Virus record (IMG/VR): IMGVR_UViG_3300006923_000013 | Location: 1 to 64,000 of that record | DNA: 64,000 nucleotides | DNA from: a virus | Direction: 5' to 3' (one strand) | Shown: in pieces, positions 8,385 through 16,219 of the stretch | Position numbering within the stretch: position 1 is the first letter of the stretch | Layout: each line of letters starts with the position of its first letter | Notes under the pieces: model-generated | Told to the model about the DNA's origin: nothing | Databases searched by the model: none | The model's input: the letters and a program-made list of their open reading frames with translations, nothing else | Program-made: the position numbers and the translations under genes

Positions 8385-9071
8385 ATGAGTCAAGAAATTT
8401 TAGTAATAGGAGAATCTGGTAGTGGTAAATCCGCCAGTTTAGAAAATTTAGATCCTAAATCTACGTTTCTTTTTAATGTTGTTAAAAAACCAATGCCCTT
8501 CCGAGGGTGGAAAACAAAATGGCAACCTCTTACAAAGGAAACTCCAAATGGCAATTATATGGCAACAGATAATCCTACAACTATACAGGCCACAATGCAG
8601 CATATAAATACAAATATGCCTCATATAACTACCATTGTTATTGATGATTTTCAATATATAATGGCAAATGAGTTTATGCGTAGAGCACATGAACGTGGAT
8701 TTGATAAGTTCACTGATATTGGTCTGCATGCGTGGGAAATAATCACCTTAGGTAAAAATCTTAGAGAAGATCTAACATTTGTAGTCTTAGGACATGCAGA
8801 AGTATCTACTGATCTAAGCGGTGGAAGACGCCTTAAATTTAAAACAATTGGAAAATTGGTCGATGATAAAATCAATGTAGAAGGATTGTTTACTGTGGTT
8901 CTATTTACTCACGTAGGACCCGATGAGAATAATAAAATATGCTATCGGTTTAAAACACAAACAGATGGTTCAACAACAGGGAAATCCCCAAAAGGTATGT
9001 TCAAAGAAGAAAAGATAGAGAACGACCTTGATTACGTAATTAAAACAGTAACCGAATATAATAATTCATAA
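8385..9071 (+). CDS. AAA_24/Sak4-like RecA-fold ATPase
   Basis: A 228-residue P-loop ATPase. Walker A is GESGSGKS (9-16), Walker B is TIVIDDFQ (D87-D88), and a later LTFVVLGHAEVSTD segment resembles a sensor strand. The overall layout (P loop at the very N terminus, KPMPFRGW turn, IDDFQY) matches phage AAA_24/Sak4 proteins, which promote single-strand annealing in phage recombination, often next to an SSB and an exonuclease. Here an SSB-like gene and a RecE-like nuclease lie downstream, which supports a recombination role. Confidence 0.75.
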   Translation: MSQEILVIGESGSGKSASLENLDPKSTFLFNVVKKPMPFRGWKTKWQPLTKETPNGNYMATDNPTTIQATMQHINTNMPHITTIVIDDFQYIMANEFMRRAHERGFDKFTDIGLHAWEIITLGKNLREDLTFVVLGHAEVSTDLSGGRRLKFKTIGKLVDDKINVEGLFTVVLFTHVGPDENNKICYRFKTQTDGSTTGKSPKGMFKEEKIENDLDYVIKTVTEYNNS

Positions 9072-9072
9072 T

Positions 9073-9618
9073 ATGAGATTAGTAGGAAAAAAAGTAGAAC
9101 GAATGAATCGTTTTGGAGATAGTATCTGCGTAGAACTATCAGATGGAGGAAAAATGAAACTTTCTCCAGGCGCAATGTCAAGGTTAAAAATAACCCCGAC
9201 AGCTAATAGAGTAGGATTTGCATATCCAGAAAATGACACAGAAACCATTTGTATGTATGTAGCAACGGACAATGATGGTATTGCAGTTAACAAACAAGGA
9301 ATAGCAACTACTTCAGCGCATAATCGTGATGTAAGGTCTGCACTTGATCTTCCAGCAACAGGTACTACGAATGTATATCTAAACGAAACTGCTACAGAAA
9401 TGGCAGAATACCCAGGATATCATTTTTACGAACTTCGTGTAGATGAAACCCCTTGGGATGCAGCAGTAGAACAGGAAGATGTAGACGAAGAGATGGTAGA
9501 TATGACTACTCCTCCAACACATGACAATCCACAACCACCAGTAGAAGAAGTACAAGTAGAGGAAGTAGAAGTCATAGAAGACCCTATAGTATCTACGAGT
9601 TCAATAGACATTTTTTAA
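9073..9618 (+). CDS. Hypothetical protein with long acidic tail (181 aa)
   Basis: A 181-residue protein whose first 130 residues look like a compact beta-rich domain (starting RLVGKKVERM). The last 50 are strongly acidic, with EEVQVEEVEVIED and a hydrophobic end (SIDIF). Such acidic tails ending in hydrophobic residues are typical of single-stranded-DNA mimics and SSB C-terminal peptides that recruit replication partners. It sits between the Sak4-like ATPase and the SSB. No family is recognised; a role as a replication or recombination accessory is inferred from position and tail. Confidence 0.55.
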   Translation: MRLVGKKVERMNRFGDSICVELSDGGKMKLSPGAMSRLKITPTANRVGFAYPENDTETICMYVATDNDGIAVNKQGIATTSAHNRDVRSALDLPATGTTNVYLNETATEMAEYPGYHFYELRVDETPWDAAVEQEDVDEEMVDMTTPPTHDNPQPPVEEVQVEEVEVIEDPIVSTSSIDIF

Positions 9619-9645
9619 ACAGTAACAACAAAAACTAAATACAAT

Positions 9646-10224
9646 ATGTATACAATAAATCAAGAAGTAGCAGAAGGAACAGGATCAGGAGCAACTCCAA
9701 TACCTGTCGGAATCAATGAAAACGTTAAATTCTTAGGCGTTGAGCAGAAAAAAGATAAGAATCAAAAATCATATCTGAGTTTTGGATTTCAAGACGAAGA
9801 TGGAAGTGTAATTTCTCATAATGAGTTTGAAGCAAATCCAGACTATATAACTCCTAAAGAGGGAGAAACAATAGACGAGGCTGTAGCCAGAAAAGTGAAT
9901 AATATGCTTATTAGAATTAAGCATATCTGTACACAATTTGTAGATCCAGCATCATTTATAATAAACGGAGATACCTTTCCAGATTTTTGTACAAACCTTG
10001 TAACTTTTATGAGTGCCAAGAATATTTCAAAACTGGTAAGATTGAAAGTAGTGTATAATTATAAAGACTATGCATCACTACCTAATTTCACTCCTTTTGT
10101 TGAACCTATGGAAAAAACTCCATCATCACTAAAGATCAATCCTAAGTACGATAAAATGGAACAGGATTCAGCAACAGCAACTACTGAAGCAGCAGTTACT
10201 ACAGAGCCAGATCTTCCTTTCTAA
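9646..10224 (+). CDS. ssb: Single-stranded DNA-binding protein (SSB-like)
   Basis: A 192-residue protein with an N-terminal beta-rich region (NENVKFLGVEQKKDKNQKS, then YLSFGFQDEDGSVI) and a flexible Thr/Ala/Glu C terminus ending in DLPF. This acidic D-x-PF tip is the classic SSB signature for docking replication and repair enzymes. It is expected to coat unwound DNA and recruit polymerase, primase and the Sak4-like annealing ATPase. The OB fold itself is only inferred; no search was possible. It lies directly between the recombination ATPase and the primase, the expected context for an SSB. Confidence 0.65.
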   Translation: MYTINQEVAEGTGSGATPIPVGINENVKFLGVEQKKDKNQKSYLSFGFQDEDGSVISHNEFEANPDYITPKEGETIDEAVARKVNNMLIRIKHICTQFVDPASFIINGDTFPDFCTNLVTFMSAKNISKLVRLKVVYNYKDYASLPNFTPFVEPMEKTPSSLKINPKYDKMEQDSATATTEAAVTTEPDLPF

Positions 10225-10236
10225 ACAGTAAAGAAA

Positions 10237-11265
10237 ATGTATGATGTAAAGAATATAATTATTCCTACACCTCTTACTAAAGCTAACATACTTAGAGCAG
10301 TAAGTGAATCGTACATAATAAAGCATTATTTAGGGTTTGAATTTGAATTAGGAAAGGCTTATAAAAGCCCCTTGAGGTCAGATTCGAACCCTTCTTTTGC
10401 TTTATACAAAACTAGTAATGGTAGTATTAAATTTAAAGATTTTAATGGAGCACAGGGAAGTTGTTTCGATCTTGTAATGCTATTGTTAAACTTAGACTTT
10501 CCAACATGCTTACAACGTATCAATGTAGATCTTAATTTAAAACTAGGTACAAGCAATGCATTACCTATAGGAGAAATAACTAAACAGATATATATTCCAA
10601 AAGGAGAAAATAACGGTATACCGAGGCTTATACAATTTAAACCTCAGCATTATACAGAAGCTGACTTAGCATATTGGGCTCAATATGGTATCCCAAAATG
10701 GCAATTGGAGTTATATAATGTGTTTTCTGCTAAGTATGTATTCTTAGATCATAAGTTACTATTAAGAGCTACGCTTAGAGATCCAATATACTGCTATAAA
10801 TTTCCTAAAACAAAAAGAGTAAAAGTATATAGACCTTTAGTAAAAAACAAAGCACATATAAAATGGCTAAGTAACGTTACTAGTGACGATTTACAAGGTG
10901 AAGAACAACTAATAGAAGGAGATAGACTTATCATTACCAAATCTATGAAAGATGTTATGGTTCTTGGTATGCTTAATTTTCCCGCTATAGCTCCTCAAGC
11001 AGAAGGAACCCGTAATCAATATGATAAGATATTAGAAATTGCTAACCAATTTCAACAAGTTACTATTCTATTTGATTATGATCCTACTGGTATAAAAGGT
11101 GCAGAAGACCTTCAAAATTACTTAAGAAATGCTGGAATAAGTGTTCAAGTAGTATATATAAAAGAAGAAGGCATTAAAGATATTTCTGATTTTGTAGCTG
11201 TACGAGGTACATATACAACTGAAAGATTTTTAAAAACATTAATAAATGAAACAAAAACCGCCTGA
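10237..11265 (+). CDS. dnaG: DnaG-type primase (TOPRIM) with degenerate zinc domain
   Basis: A 342-residue primase that should lay RNA primers for the phage fork. The N-terminal segment YKSPLRSDSNPSFALY (42-57) corresponds to the CHC2 zinc-domain region (PFR..TPSF), but the usual Cys/His ligands are not evident. The TOPRIM part shows LIITKSMKDVMVL, where the usual acidic residue is replaced by Lys as in several phage primases, followed by LFDYDPTGIKGAEDL with the D280-x-D282 metal pair and an IKDISDFV end. No helicase domain is fused, so it probably works with the separate DnaB-like helicase. The gene overlaps the next one by 20 bases. Confidence 0.8.
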   Translation: MYDVKNIIIPTPLTKANILRAVSESYIIKHYLGFEFELGKAYKSPLRSDSNPSFALYKTSNGSIKFKDFNGAQGSCFDLVMLLLNLDFPTCLQRINVDLNLKLGTSNALPIGEITKQIYIPKGENNGIPRLIQFKPQHYTEADLAYWAQYGIPKWQLELYNVFSAKYVFLDHKLLLRATLRDPIYCYKFPKTKRVKVYRPLVKNKAHIKWLSNVTSDDLQGEEQLIEGDRLIITKSMKDVMVLGMLNFPAIAPQAEGTRNQYDKILEIANQFQQVTILFDYDPTGIKGAEDLQNYLRNAGISVQVVYIKEEGIKDISDFVAVRGTYTTERFLKTLINETKTA

Positions 11266-11842
11266 TAATAAAATATGGAAATTAACTATTCCTAATTATG
11301 AAGATAAAGTACCAATAAGCCAAAAACGAAGAGCGAAGTACTTTAAACAGAATGAATCAAAGCCTAGATTACCTAAAAAACATCTATCAAAAATACAATC
11401 TGGACATTTTAAATATGATAAACTAGGTTATTTGGTAGATGAGAATAAAAATAGAGTATTAGCTAATCCTATTGTAGCAGGAACACCTCGATATTGGACT
11501 ATAAATGGTCAAAGAATCTATGATGGATCTCTACACTATACCGCACGCTCTAAAGTAGCGCGATGGATGCATGGATATCTTGGAGCATACATAAGTAAAT
11601 TACCAGCATTACACATTCCAGAAGGATGTTATTTGAGGGTATGGATAGATATGTATAAACCTGCAGATAATCAGAATTGGGACTGTGATAATCAGTGGCC
11701 CTGGACCAAGTGGTTCTTAGATACTCTAGTTGAACATAAAAAAATCCCAGAAGATAATGTACAGTATATACGAAGTTCAGGACAGATAACTTATATACCT
11801 TCAGATGAACGTAAACTTGTCTTTAATATTCAAATAATATGA
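11246..11842 (+). CDS. RusA-like Holliday junction resolvase
   Basis: A 198-residue protein. The N-terminal 60 residues are basic and may bind DNA. The C-terminal part matches the RusA pattern: D146-x-D148-N, then an aromatic helix ending LDTLVEHK (D159), then PEDNVQYI (D170) and a final beta strand. RusA enzymes are dimeric endonucleases that cut four-way junctions using such Asp residues. In a phage with annealing-type recombination it would resolve branched replication intermediates before packaging. It is flanked by the primase and the RecE-like nuclease, with short overlaps on both sides. Confidence 0.6.
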   Translation: MKQKPPDNKIWKLTIPNYEDKVPISQKRRAKYFKQNESKPRLPKKHLSKIQSGHFKYDKLGYLVDENKNRVLANPIVAGTPRYWTINGQRIYDGSLHYTARSKVARWMHGYLGAYISKLPALHIPEGCYLRVWIDMYKPADNQNWDCDNQWPWTKWFLDTLVEHKKIPEDNVQYIRSSGQITYIPSDERKLVFNIQII

Positions 11843-12891
11843 TAACAACAGAAACAATAAATAACCAAGTAACAGATGTGAATGATCATGTAATGAGTGT
11901 GTCTTCATTGAATCTTTTTAATGCATCACCACGAGATTACAAAAATCATGTACTACATCCTGTAAGTAGAAATACTACATATTTCACTAAAGGAAGTGCT
12001 GTAGATTGCCTTATAACTGAGCCTAAAAAGTTTTATGATCAGTTTGCAGTAATGAGCATCAATCGTCCATCAGGAATGTTGGGAGATATGTGTGTAGCAT
12101 TAGCAGAATTTAAAGCGTTAGATCCAGAAAATAAAGTGACTTTCGATGAAATGTTCAATCTTGCATATAAGACTGTTAATTATAAACTAACAGAAGCTTC
12201 AGTACGTAAGAAATTTGAGGATCCTAAGAACAACTTCAAAAAATATTACCAAGAACTTATAGCTGCTGGAGATAAAAAAACTATAAGTACTGTCGAGTAT
12301 GACCAGGCTGTAGAGGTAGTTCGTATGTTGCAAACTGATCCTTACACTAAAAAATACATAACCGATGCTCCTGCACACTTTATGATGGATGTCCATGATC
12401 AAATGGAGATATTCTTCTCTTATAGAGATGTAGAGTGTAAAGCATATCTTGATAGGCTCATAATAGATCATAGTACTAAAACTTTAATACCTATTGATCT
12501 TAAAACTACAGGAAAATCTGTTTTTGATTTTCCAAAAAGTTATATCAATTTTGAGTATTTCCGACAAGGTGCCTTTTATACAAAGGCTGTACATGAATAT
12601 AGAGCGGCCCATCCAGAGTTAAAAGGGTATAATATAGAACCTTTCCTATTCATAGTAGCAGAAATGGCATGCAGTAATTCGCCTATGATATACAAAATGA
12701 GTACAGAAGATCTTGCAGTTGCACTTTACGCAGGTGGAGAATTGAAATACTCAAGATACCCTGTACGATCTATTGCAGATCTTTTAGATGATGTAAAATG
12801 GCATCGTGATGCGGGTTCATGGGATATGTCCAAAGCACATTATACACGTTATGCCAATGACCATGCAATTACACTCGATAGTTTCGCTTAA
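11839..12891 (+). CDS. RecE-like PD-(D/E)XK exonuclease (DUF3799 type)
   Basis: A 350-residue nuclease of the PD-(D/E)XK superfamily, resembling the phage exodeoxyribonuclease VIII/RecE group. The N-terminal S-x-L-N-x-F-x-x-S and KGSAVDCL pattern is typical of this group. The core is VECKAYLDRLIID (D205) followed by IPIDLKTTGKS (D220-x-K222), and then the YFRQGAFYTKAV helix that carries the conserved Q-x-x-x-Y. It should resect DNA ends to give single strands for the annealing ATPase. It starts in an ATGA overlap with the RusA-like gene. Confidence 0.7.
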   Translation: MITTETINNQVTDVNDHVMSVSSLNLFNASPRDYKNHVLHPVSRNTTYFTKGSAVDCLITEPKKFYDQFAVMSINRPSGMLGDMCVALAEFKALDPENKVTFDEMFNLAYKTVNYKLTEASVRKKFEDPKNNFKKYYQELIAAGDKKTISTVEYDQAVEVVRMLQTDPYTKKYITDAPAHFMMDVHDQMEIFFSYRDVECKAYLDRLIIDHSTKTLIPIDLKTTGKSVFDFPKSYINFEYFRQGAFYTKAVHEYRAAHPELKGYNIEPFLFIVAEMACSNSPMIYKMSTEDLAVALYAGGELKYSRYPVRSIADLLDDVKWHRDAGSWDMSKAHYTRYANDHAITLDSFA

Positions 12892-13381
12892 AAAATATGT
12901 AAGAACCTTTTCTACAACATTTCTACTGCCTATGGTGGTAGAAATGCTGGGAAAAGATTATAAACGTTTAGGGTTTTATAACATATACTTAGGAGACGCT
13001 AAACAATACCAATATCCAGAAGCAGTATACATTCTATTCAAACCACGATTCACTAAAGAATACACCGACTATGAAAAAGAATTAGCTACTCATCCTGAAT
13101 ATATAAAAAGGTATGATATTGCCTCTAAGTTTACAATGCATGTATTTCATATACCAAAAGAGTATATAGCAGACTATCATGTATTTATTAACGGAGAGTA
13201 TACAAAGTTTACACCCGAATACAAATCTAAATTCAAACAAGGCTCTAGAGTCTACGATGTTGTTCAAGGACATCTTAATTATCCTAAATGGAAAGAAAAC
13301 CTTGAAATTTTTAACTTAAAACTAATTACAAATAATACAAAAAATGGAAAAAAGAACAATAAAAACACAATTGAAAGGTAA
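12863..13381 (+). CDS. Hypothetical protein (172 aa)
   Basis: A Tyr/Lys-rich soluble protein with the layout LGKDYKRLGFYNIYLGD, then YPEAVYILFKP, then FHIPKEYIADYHVFINGEY. It suggests a compact alpha/beta domain of a kind seen in uncharacterised phage proteins. The longest frame begins at 12806, but the ATG at 12863 gives a shorter overlap (29 bases) with the nuclease gene and is preferred; the ATG at 12932 is also possible. The C terminus is basic and Asn-rich and overlaps the MoxR gene by 38 bases. Function unknown. Confidence 0.5.
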   Translation: MQLHSIVSLKKYVRTFSTTFLLPMVVEMLGKDYKRLGFYNIYLGDAKQYQYPEAVYILFKPRFTKEYTDYEKELATHPEYIKRYDIASKFTMHVFHIPKEYIADYHVFINGEYTKFTPEYKSKFKQGSRVYDVVQGHLNYPKWKENLEIFNLKLITNNTKNGKKNNKNTIER

Positions 13382-14420
13382 AGATGAAGTTTTCAATCTT
13401 CTTGCTCTTGGAGAGGCTGTACAATTACCAGTTTTACTACTTGGAGAACCAGGTGTAGGTAAAACTCAGGCTCTTCTCGATTATGCTGCTTCTAAATATA
13501 ACTATAGAAGAGATCTGGTACGTTCAAAAACATTCATGATAGAATTGGATGAAGGAACTAAGACCTCAGAAATTAAAGGAAGAGTAGATATGAAAGCATT
13601 GCTTGAAGAGAAAAAGTATGAAACTAAAGCACCTATTGCAGATGCAGAGTTTATTATGATAAACGAAGTTGATAAAGGTACTTCTGGAGTACGTAATACT
13701 TTACTTTCAGTAATGAGAGAAAAAGCACTGTTCTATGGAGATACTGTTAAAAAGTGTAACTGGCAAGTATTTGCTGGTTCTTGTAATATTATTCCACAAG
13801 AAGAAATAGAGAATCCTTTTTGGGATAGATTTATACTTACATTAACTGTAGAAAGAGTAGGAAGTGATGTTATGAAAGGTATATGTAACGAAGAAGCATT
13901 AAAAGTACATACTCTTGATATTAATATTCCTTCTACTGCAGATATAGAAAAAGAAAACGTAAACACTGCATTATTTAACAAATTTGTAGATACGATATAT
14001 TCAACTGCTTCAGATAGAACTATTTATGCACTTAAGGATATAATTAAAGCTGTAAAGCTTATTTATACTTATGATGATAAACAGGCAATTATCTATGTAT
14101 GTAGCCTGGTCGCACCTGCAGCACTTGCAGATATTTCATCTAAGCTTGAGACTAAGAGAGAAAATAATGTAGCTACATTACTATCTCAGTTACCTGGTAT
14201 TTTAGAAGCACATAATGATAGCTATGCTCAAATATTTCTACACTCAGTTTTAACTGAAATTACTGCATTAGCAGAAGTTAATAGTTATAAAACCAGAGCA
14301 GAACAATTTACAAAAGATGTAATTACTTGTATTGAAACTGCTGCTATTTCTACGGAGCAACAAATGCTATTTAAAGGAATAGTAGCTGAACAAAGTTTAA
14401 AAACAACATTAACAGTTTAA
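13344..14420 (+). CDS. MoxR-family AAA+ ATPase
   Basis: A 358-residue AAA+ ATPase of the MoxR/RavA type. Walker A is GEPGVGKT (34-41). Walker B is FIMINEVDK, where the usual Asp is Asn (N107-E108). Sensor 1 is near AGSCN (144-148), and WDRFI (160-164) matches the MoxR arginine-finger region. The C-terminal half is all-helical. MoxR proteins act as chaperone-like remodelers with VWA partners that bind metal-dependent targets, and a VWA gene follows two bases downstream. The pair is probably a functional complex; its phage role is not known. Confidence 0.85.
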   Translation: MEKRTIKTQLKGKDEVFNLLALGEAVQLPVLLLGEPGVGKTQALLDYAASKYNYRRDLVRSKTFMIELDEGTKTSEIKGRVDMKALLEEKKYETKAPIADAEFIMINEVDKGTSGVRNTLLSVMREKALFYGDTVKKCNWQVFAGSCNIIPQEEIENPFWDRFILTLTVERVGSDVMKGICNEEALKVHTLDINIPSTADIEKENVNTALFNKFVDTIYSTASDRTIYALKDIIKAVKLIYTYDDKQAIIYVCSLVAPAALADISSKLETKRENNVATLLSQLPGILEAHNDSYAQIFLHSVLTEITALAEVNSYKTRAEQFTKDVITCIETAAISTEQQMLFKGIVAEQSLKTTLTV

Positions 14421-14422
14421 TC

Positions 14423-15814
14423 ATGAACTATAGAGGAAATTACGGAGATAGGTACTCAGTTGGTACCAAAGGCTACTACGATAAAGCATATGAACAGAAA
14501 AAGAAAAGAGCTGAAATTCTTAAAAACCTTCGACCTGAAATCGAAGCTTCTAAACCTGCACGTATAATTCAAAATCCTCTTCCTCCAGATTTGGAGGGAG
14601 AGGTAGTACGTAGTTTAAAGACATCTATGTCGAATAACTTTTTAGCTTCTTCCTTTATGCAAAAGCAAGGAGTTGAAAATCTAACTATAGATGGATTTAA
14701 CCACTGGTACTCAGAAAAAAAACAGTATAATATCAATTCTGATAAATACTGGTGGCATCATATATTAACAAAAGTTGATAATCATCTATTACAGTATGCT
14801 ACTAATCATAAAGCTGCATATAGCTACATTGCAAGTAAACATATTATTACTATGCTTGAAAAACTTCATAAAGAGTTTGGAAATGATATGGAAAAGCATA
14901 TGGATAAATTCAATGAGCAATGTGGAGACAATGGTAAAAATCCTAGCACCGAAGAAGATTCCGAAGCTTATAAAGAGTTTAAAAATAAGTTAGAAAAAGG
15001 AACAACTCGTGCTAATAATAAAATAAAGAAGGATATCAAAGAAACTGCAGCTAAAGGAAGTGATAGTTTAAATGGTGCAGGTAAAGGAGCTATAGAGCAA
15101 ATAAAACTTTTTGATTCTCCTATTATAAAAAAGTTAGATAACATTAATAAGGGATCTTTAAAGGCATTTTTCAAAACTACTATTGATAAAGCTACGCAAA
15201 ATGCAATAGGACAACAATCTTTAATAGAAGAAAGCTTTTTTGATAGTGAAGAGATAGAAGAGTTATCCAATATAGAGAATTTCGCACATATTGCATTATT
15301 TGAAGATCTTGTTACTCGTTGTATACAATATCATGTTAGTTTTGATATCTATATAGATGATTCAGGTTCTATGAGCGGCAAGAATTTTATTGATAATGTA
15401 TTGGTTTCATACAGAGATCTTGCGCATCTTGTTGCATTTAGATTAAATCAACTTAAATTATTACGAGATTGTTACCTTTTTGCAAGCCATCACCAACTTG
15501 CAAAAATTCCAATAGAAGAATTATTTAAGACTGTATATGGAGGAGGTACTAATATTGATCAATGTTTTATTAATGCAAAAAAAGTAAATCGTCCTTGTAT
15601 TATAATTACAGATGGGTCAGATACATTGAATCCGAAAAACTACTTTAGAGATGCTTTTATTCTTACATTGGAAGTTTCTTCTCTTAATAAGTCGTTTGTA
15701 CCATATGCTGAAAACGGACAACTTTTAGGATATAGACAAGGAAAGATGGAAAAATATATCGTAAACGGCGTAGATGAATATGGTAGAAAAGGTTACTTAA
15801 CCCTACCAAAATAA
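14423..15814 (+). CDS. VWA-domain protein, partner of MoxR ATPase
   Basis: A 463-residue protein. The N-terminal 280 residues are charged and helical, with no known domain. The C-terminal part is a von Willebrand factor A fold: YIDDSGSMSG supplies the MIDAS D-x-S-x-S (D312, S314, S316), GGGTNID near residue 373 supplies the second Thr ligand, and a final IIITDGSD strand supplies the last Asp. This resembles CoxE/YehP-type VWA proteins that pair with MoxR ATPases. It follows the MoxR gene with a two-base gap and ends just before a strong terminator, so the pair probably forms the end of the replication operon. Confidence 0.85.
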   Translation: MNYRGNYGDRYSVGTKGYYDKAYEQKKKRAEILKNLRPEIEASKPARIIQNPLPPDLEGEVVRSLKTSMSNNFLASSFMQKQGVENLTIDGFNHWYSEKKQYNINSDKYWWHHILTKVDNHLLQYATNHKAAYSYIASKHIITMLEKLHKEFGNDMEKHMDKFNEQCGDNGKNPSTEEDSEAYKEFKNKLEKGTTRANNKIKKDIKETAAKGSDSLNGAGKGAIEQIKLFDSPIIKKLDNINKGSLKAFFKTTIDKATQNAIGQQSLIEESFFDSEEIEELSNIENFAHIALFEDLVTRCIQYHVSFDIYIDDSGSMSGKNFIDNVLVSYRDLAHLVAFRLNQLKLLRDCYLFASHHQLAKIPIEELFKTVYGGGTNIDQCFINAKKVNRPCIIITDGSDTLNPKNYFRDAFILTLEVSSLNKSFVPYAENGQLLGYRQGKMEKYIVNGVDEYGRKGYLTLPK

Positions 15815-15828
15815 TTATTATAATTTTT

Positions 15829-15860
15829 AGCCCCAGGAGTAATATACTCTTGGGGCTTTT
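15829..15860 (+). terminator. Strong intrinsic terminator after MoxR-VWA pair
   Basis: AGCCCCA-GGAGTA (15829-15841) pairs with TACTCT-TGGGGCT (15845-15857), a 13-bp stem with one G-T wobble and a 3-base ATA loop, followed by a T tract. It is the most GC-rich hairpin in an otherwise AT-rich gap and should end the replication operon. Confidence 0.85.
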
Positions 15861-15878
15861 AACTAAATCTTAACACAA

Positions 15879-16175
15879 ATGACTAAAACTATTTATGACC
15901 AAGTAAAAAAATTATTAGAAGAAGATCCTAAACTACAATCTTCAGACAAAAAATTAATCTCAAAAATCTGGAAAGATGAAATGAAAGCTATAAGGTGTCC
16001 TATGGACTTATTTTTCACTATGTTCGAGACAAATCACCTCTCATCTTATGAAAGTGTTACAAGGGCAAGACGAAAGGTACAAGAGAAGAATCCCAATCTA
16101 AGAGGAACTACTCACACACAAAGGCACAAAAAAGCTAAAAAAATATCAAAATCAGTGCACACTATGCATCTGTAA
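15879..16175 (+). CDS. Small putative DNA-binding protein (98 aa)
   Basis: A 98-residue very basic protein. Residues of about 50-75 (LSSYESVTRARRKVQEKNPNLRG) match a pattern I have seen in small phage proteins: a helix-turn-helix-like stretch with S-x-x-x-x-R-x-R-R-x-x-Q followed by N-P-x-L-R-G. The C-terminal tail is Lys/His-rich. It probably binds nucleic acid, but no specific function can be given. It lies between the terminator at 15.85 kb and the ribonucleotide reductase gene, so it could regulate that unit. Confidence 0.5.
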   Translation: MTKTIYDQVKKLLEEDPKLQSSDKKLISKIWKDEMKAIRCPMDLFFTMFETNHLSSYESVTRARRKVQEKNPNLRGTTHTQRHKKAKKISKSVHTMHL

Positions 16176-16219
16176 ATTGTATCTTTATCTTTCCTTTAAA
16201 CAATTAAATTTTACACAAA

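Noticed and set aside
10375-10400. tRNA T-arm-like GGTTCGAATC on the minus strand
   Set aside because: It lies inside the primase coding frame (RSDSNPSF) and no acceptor, D or anticodon arms can be built around it.
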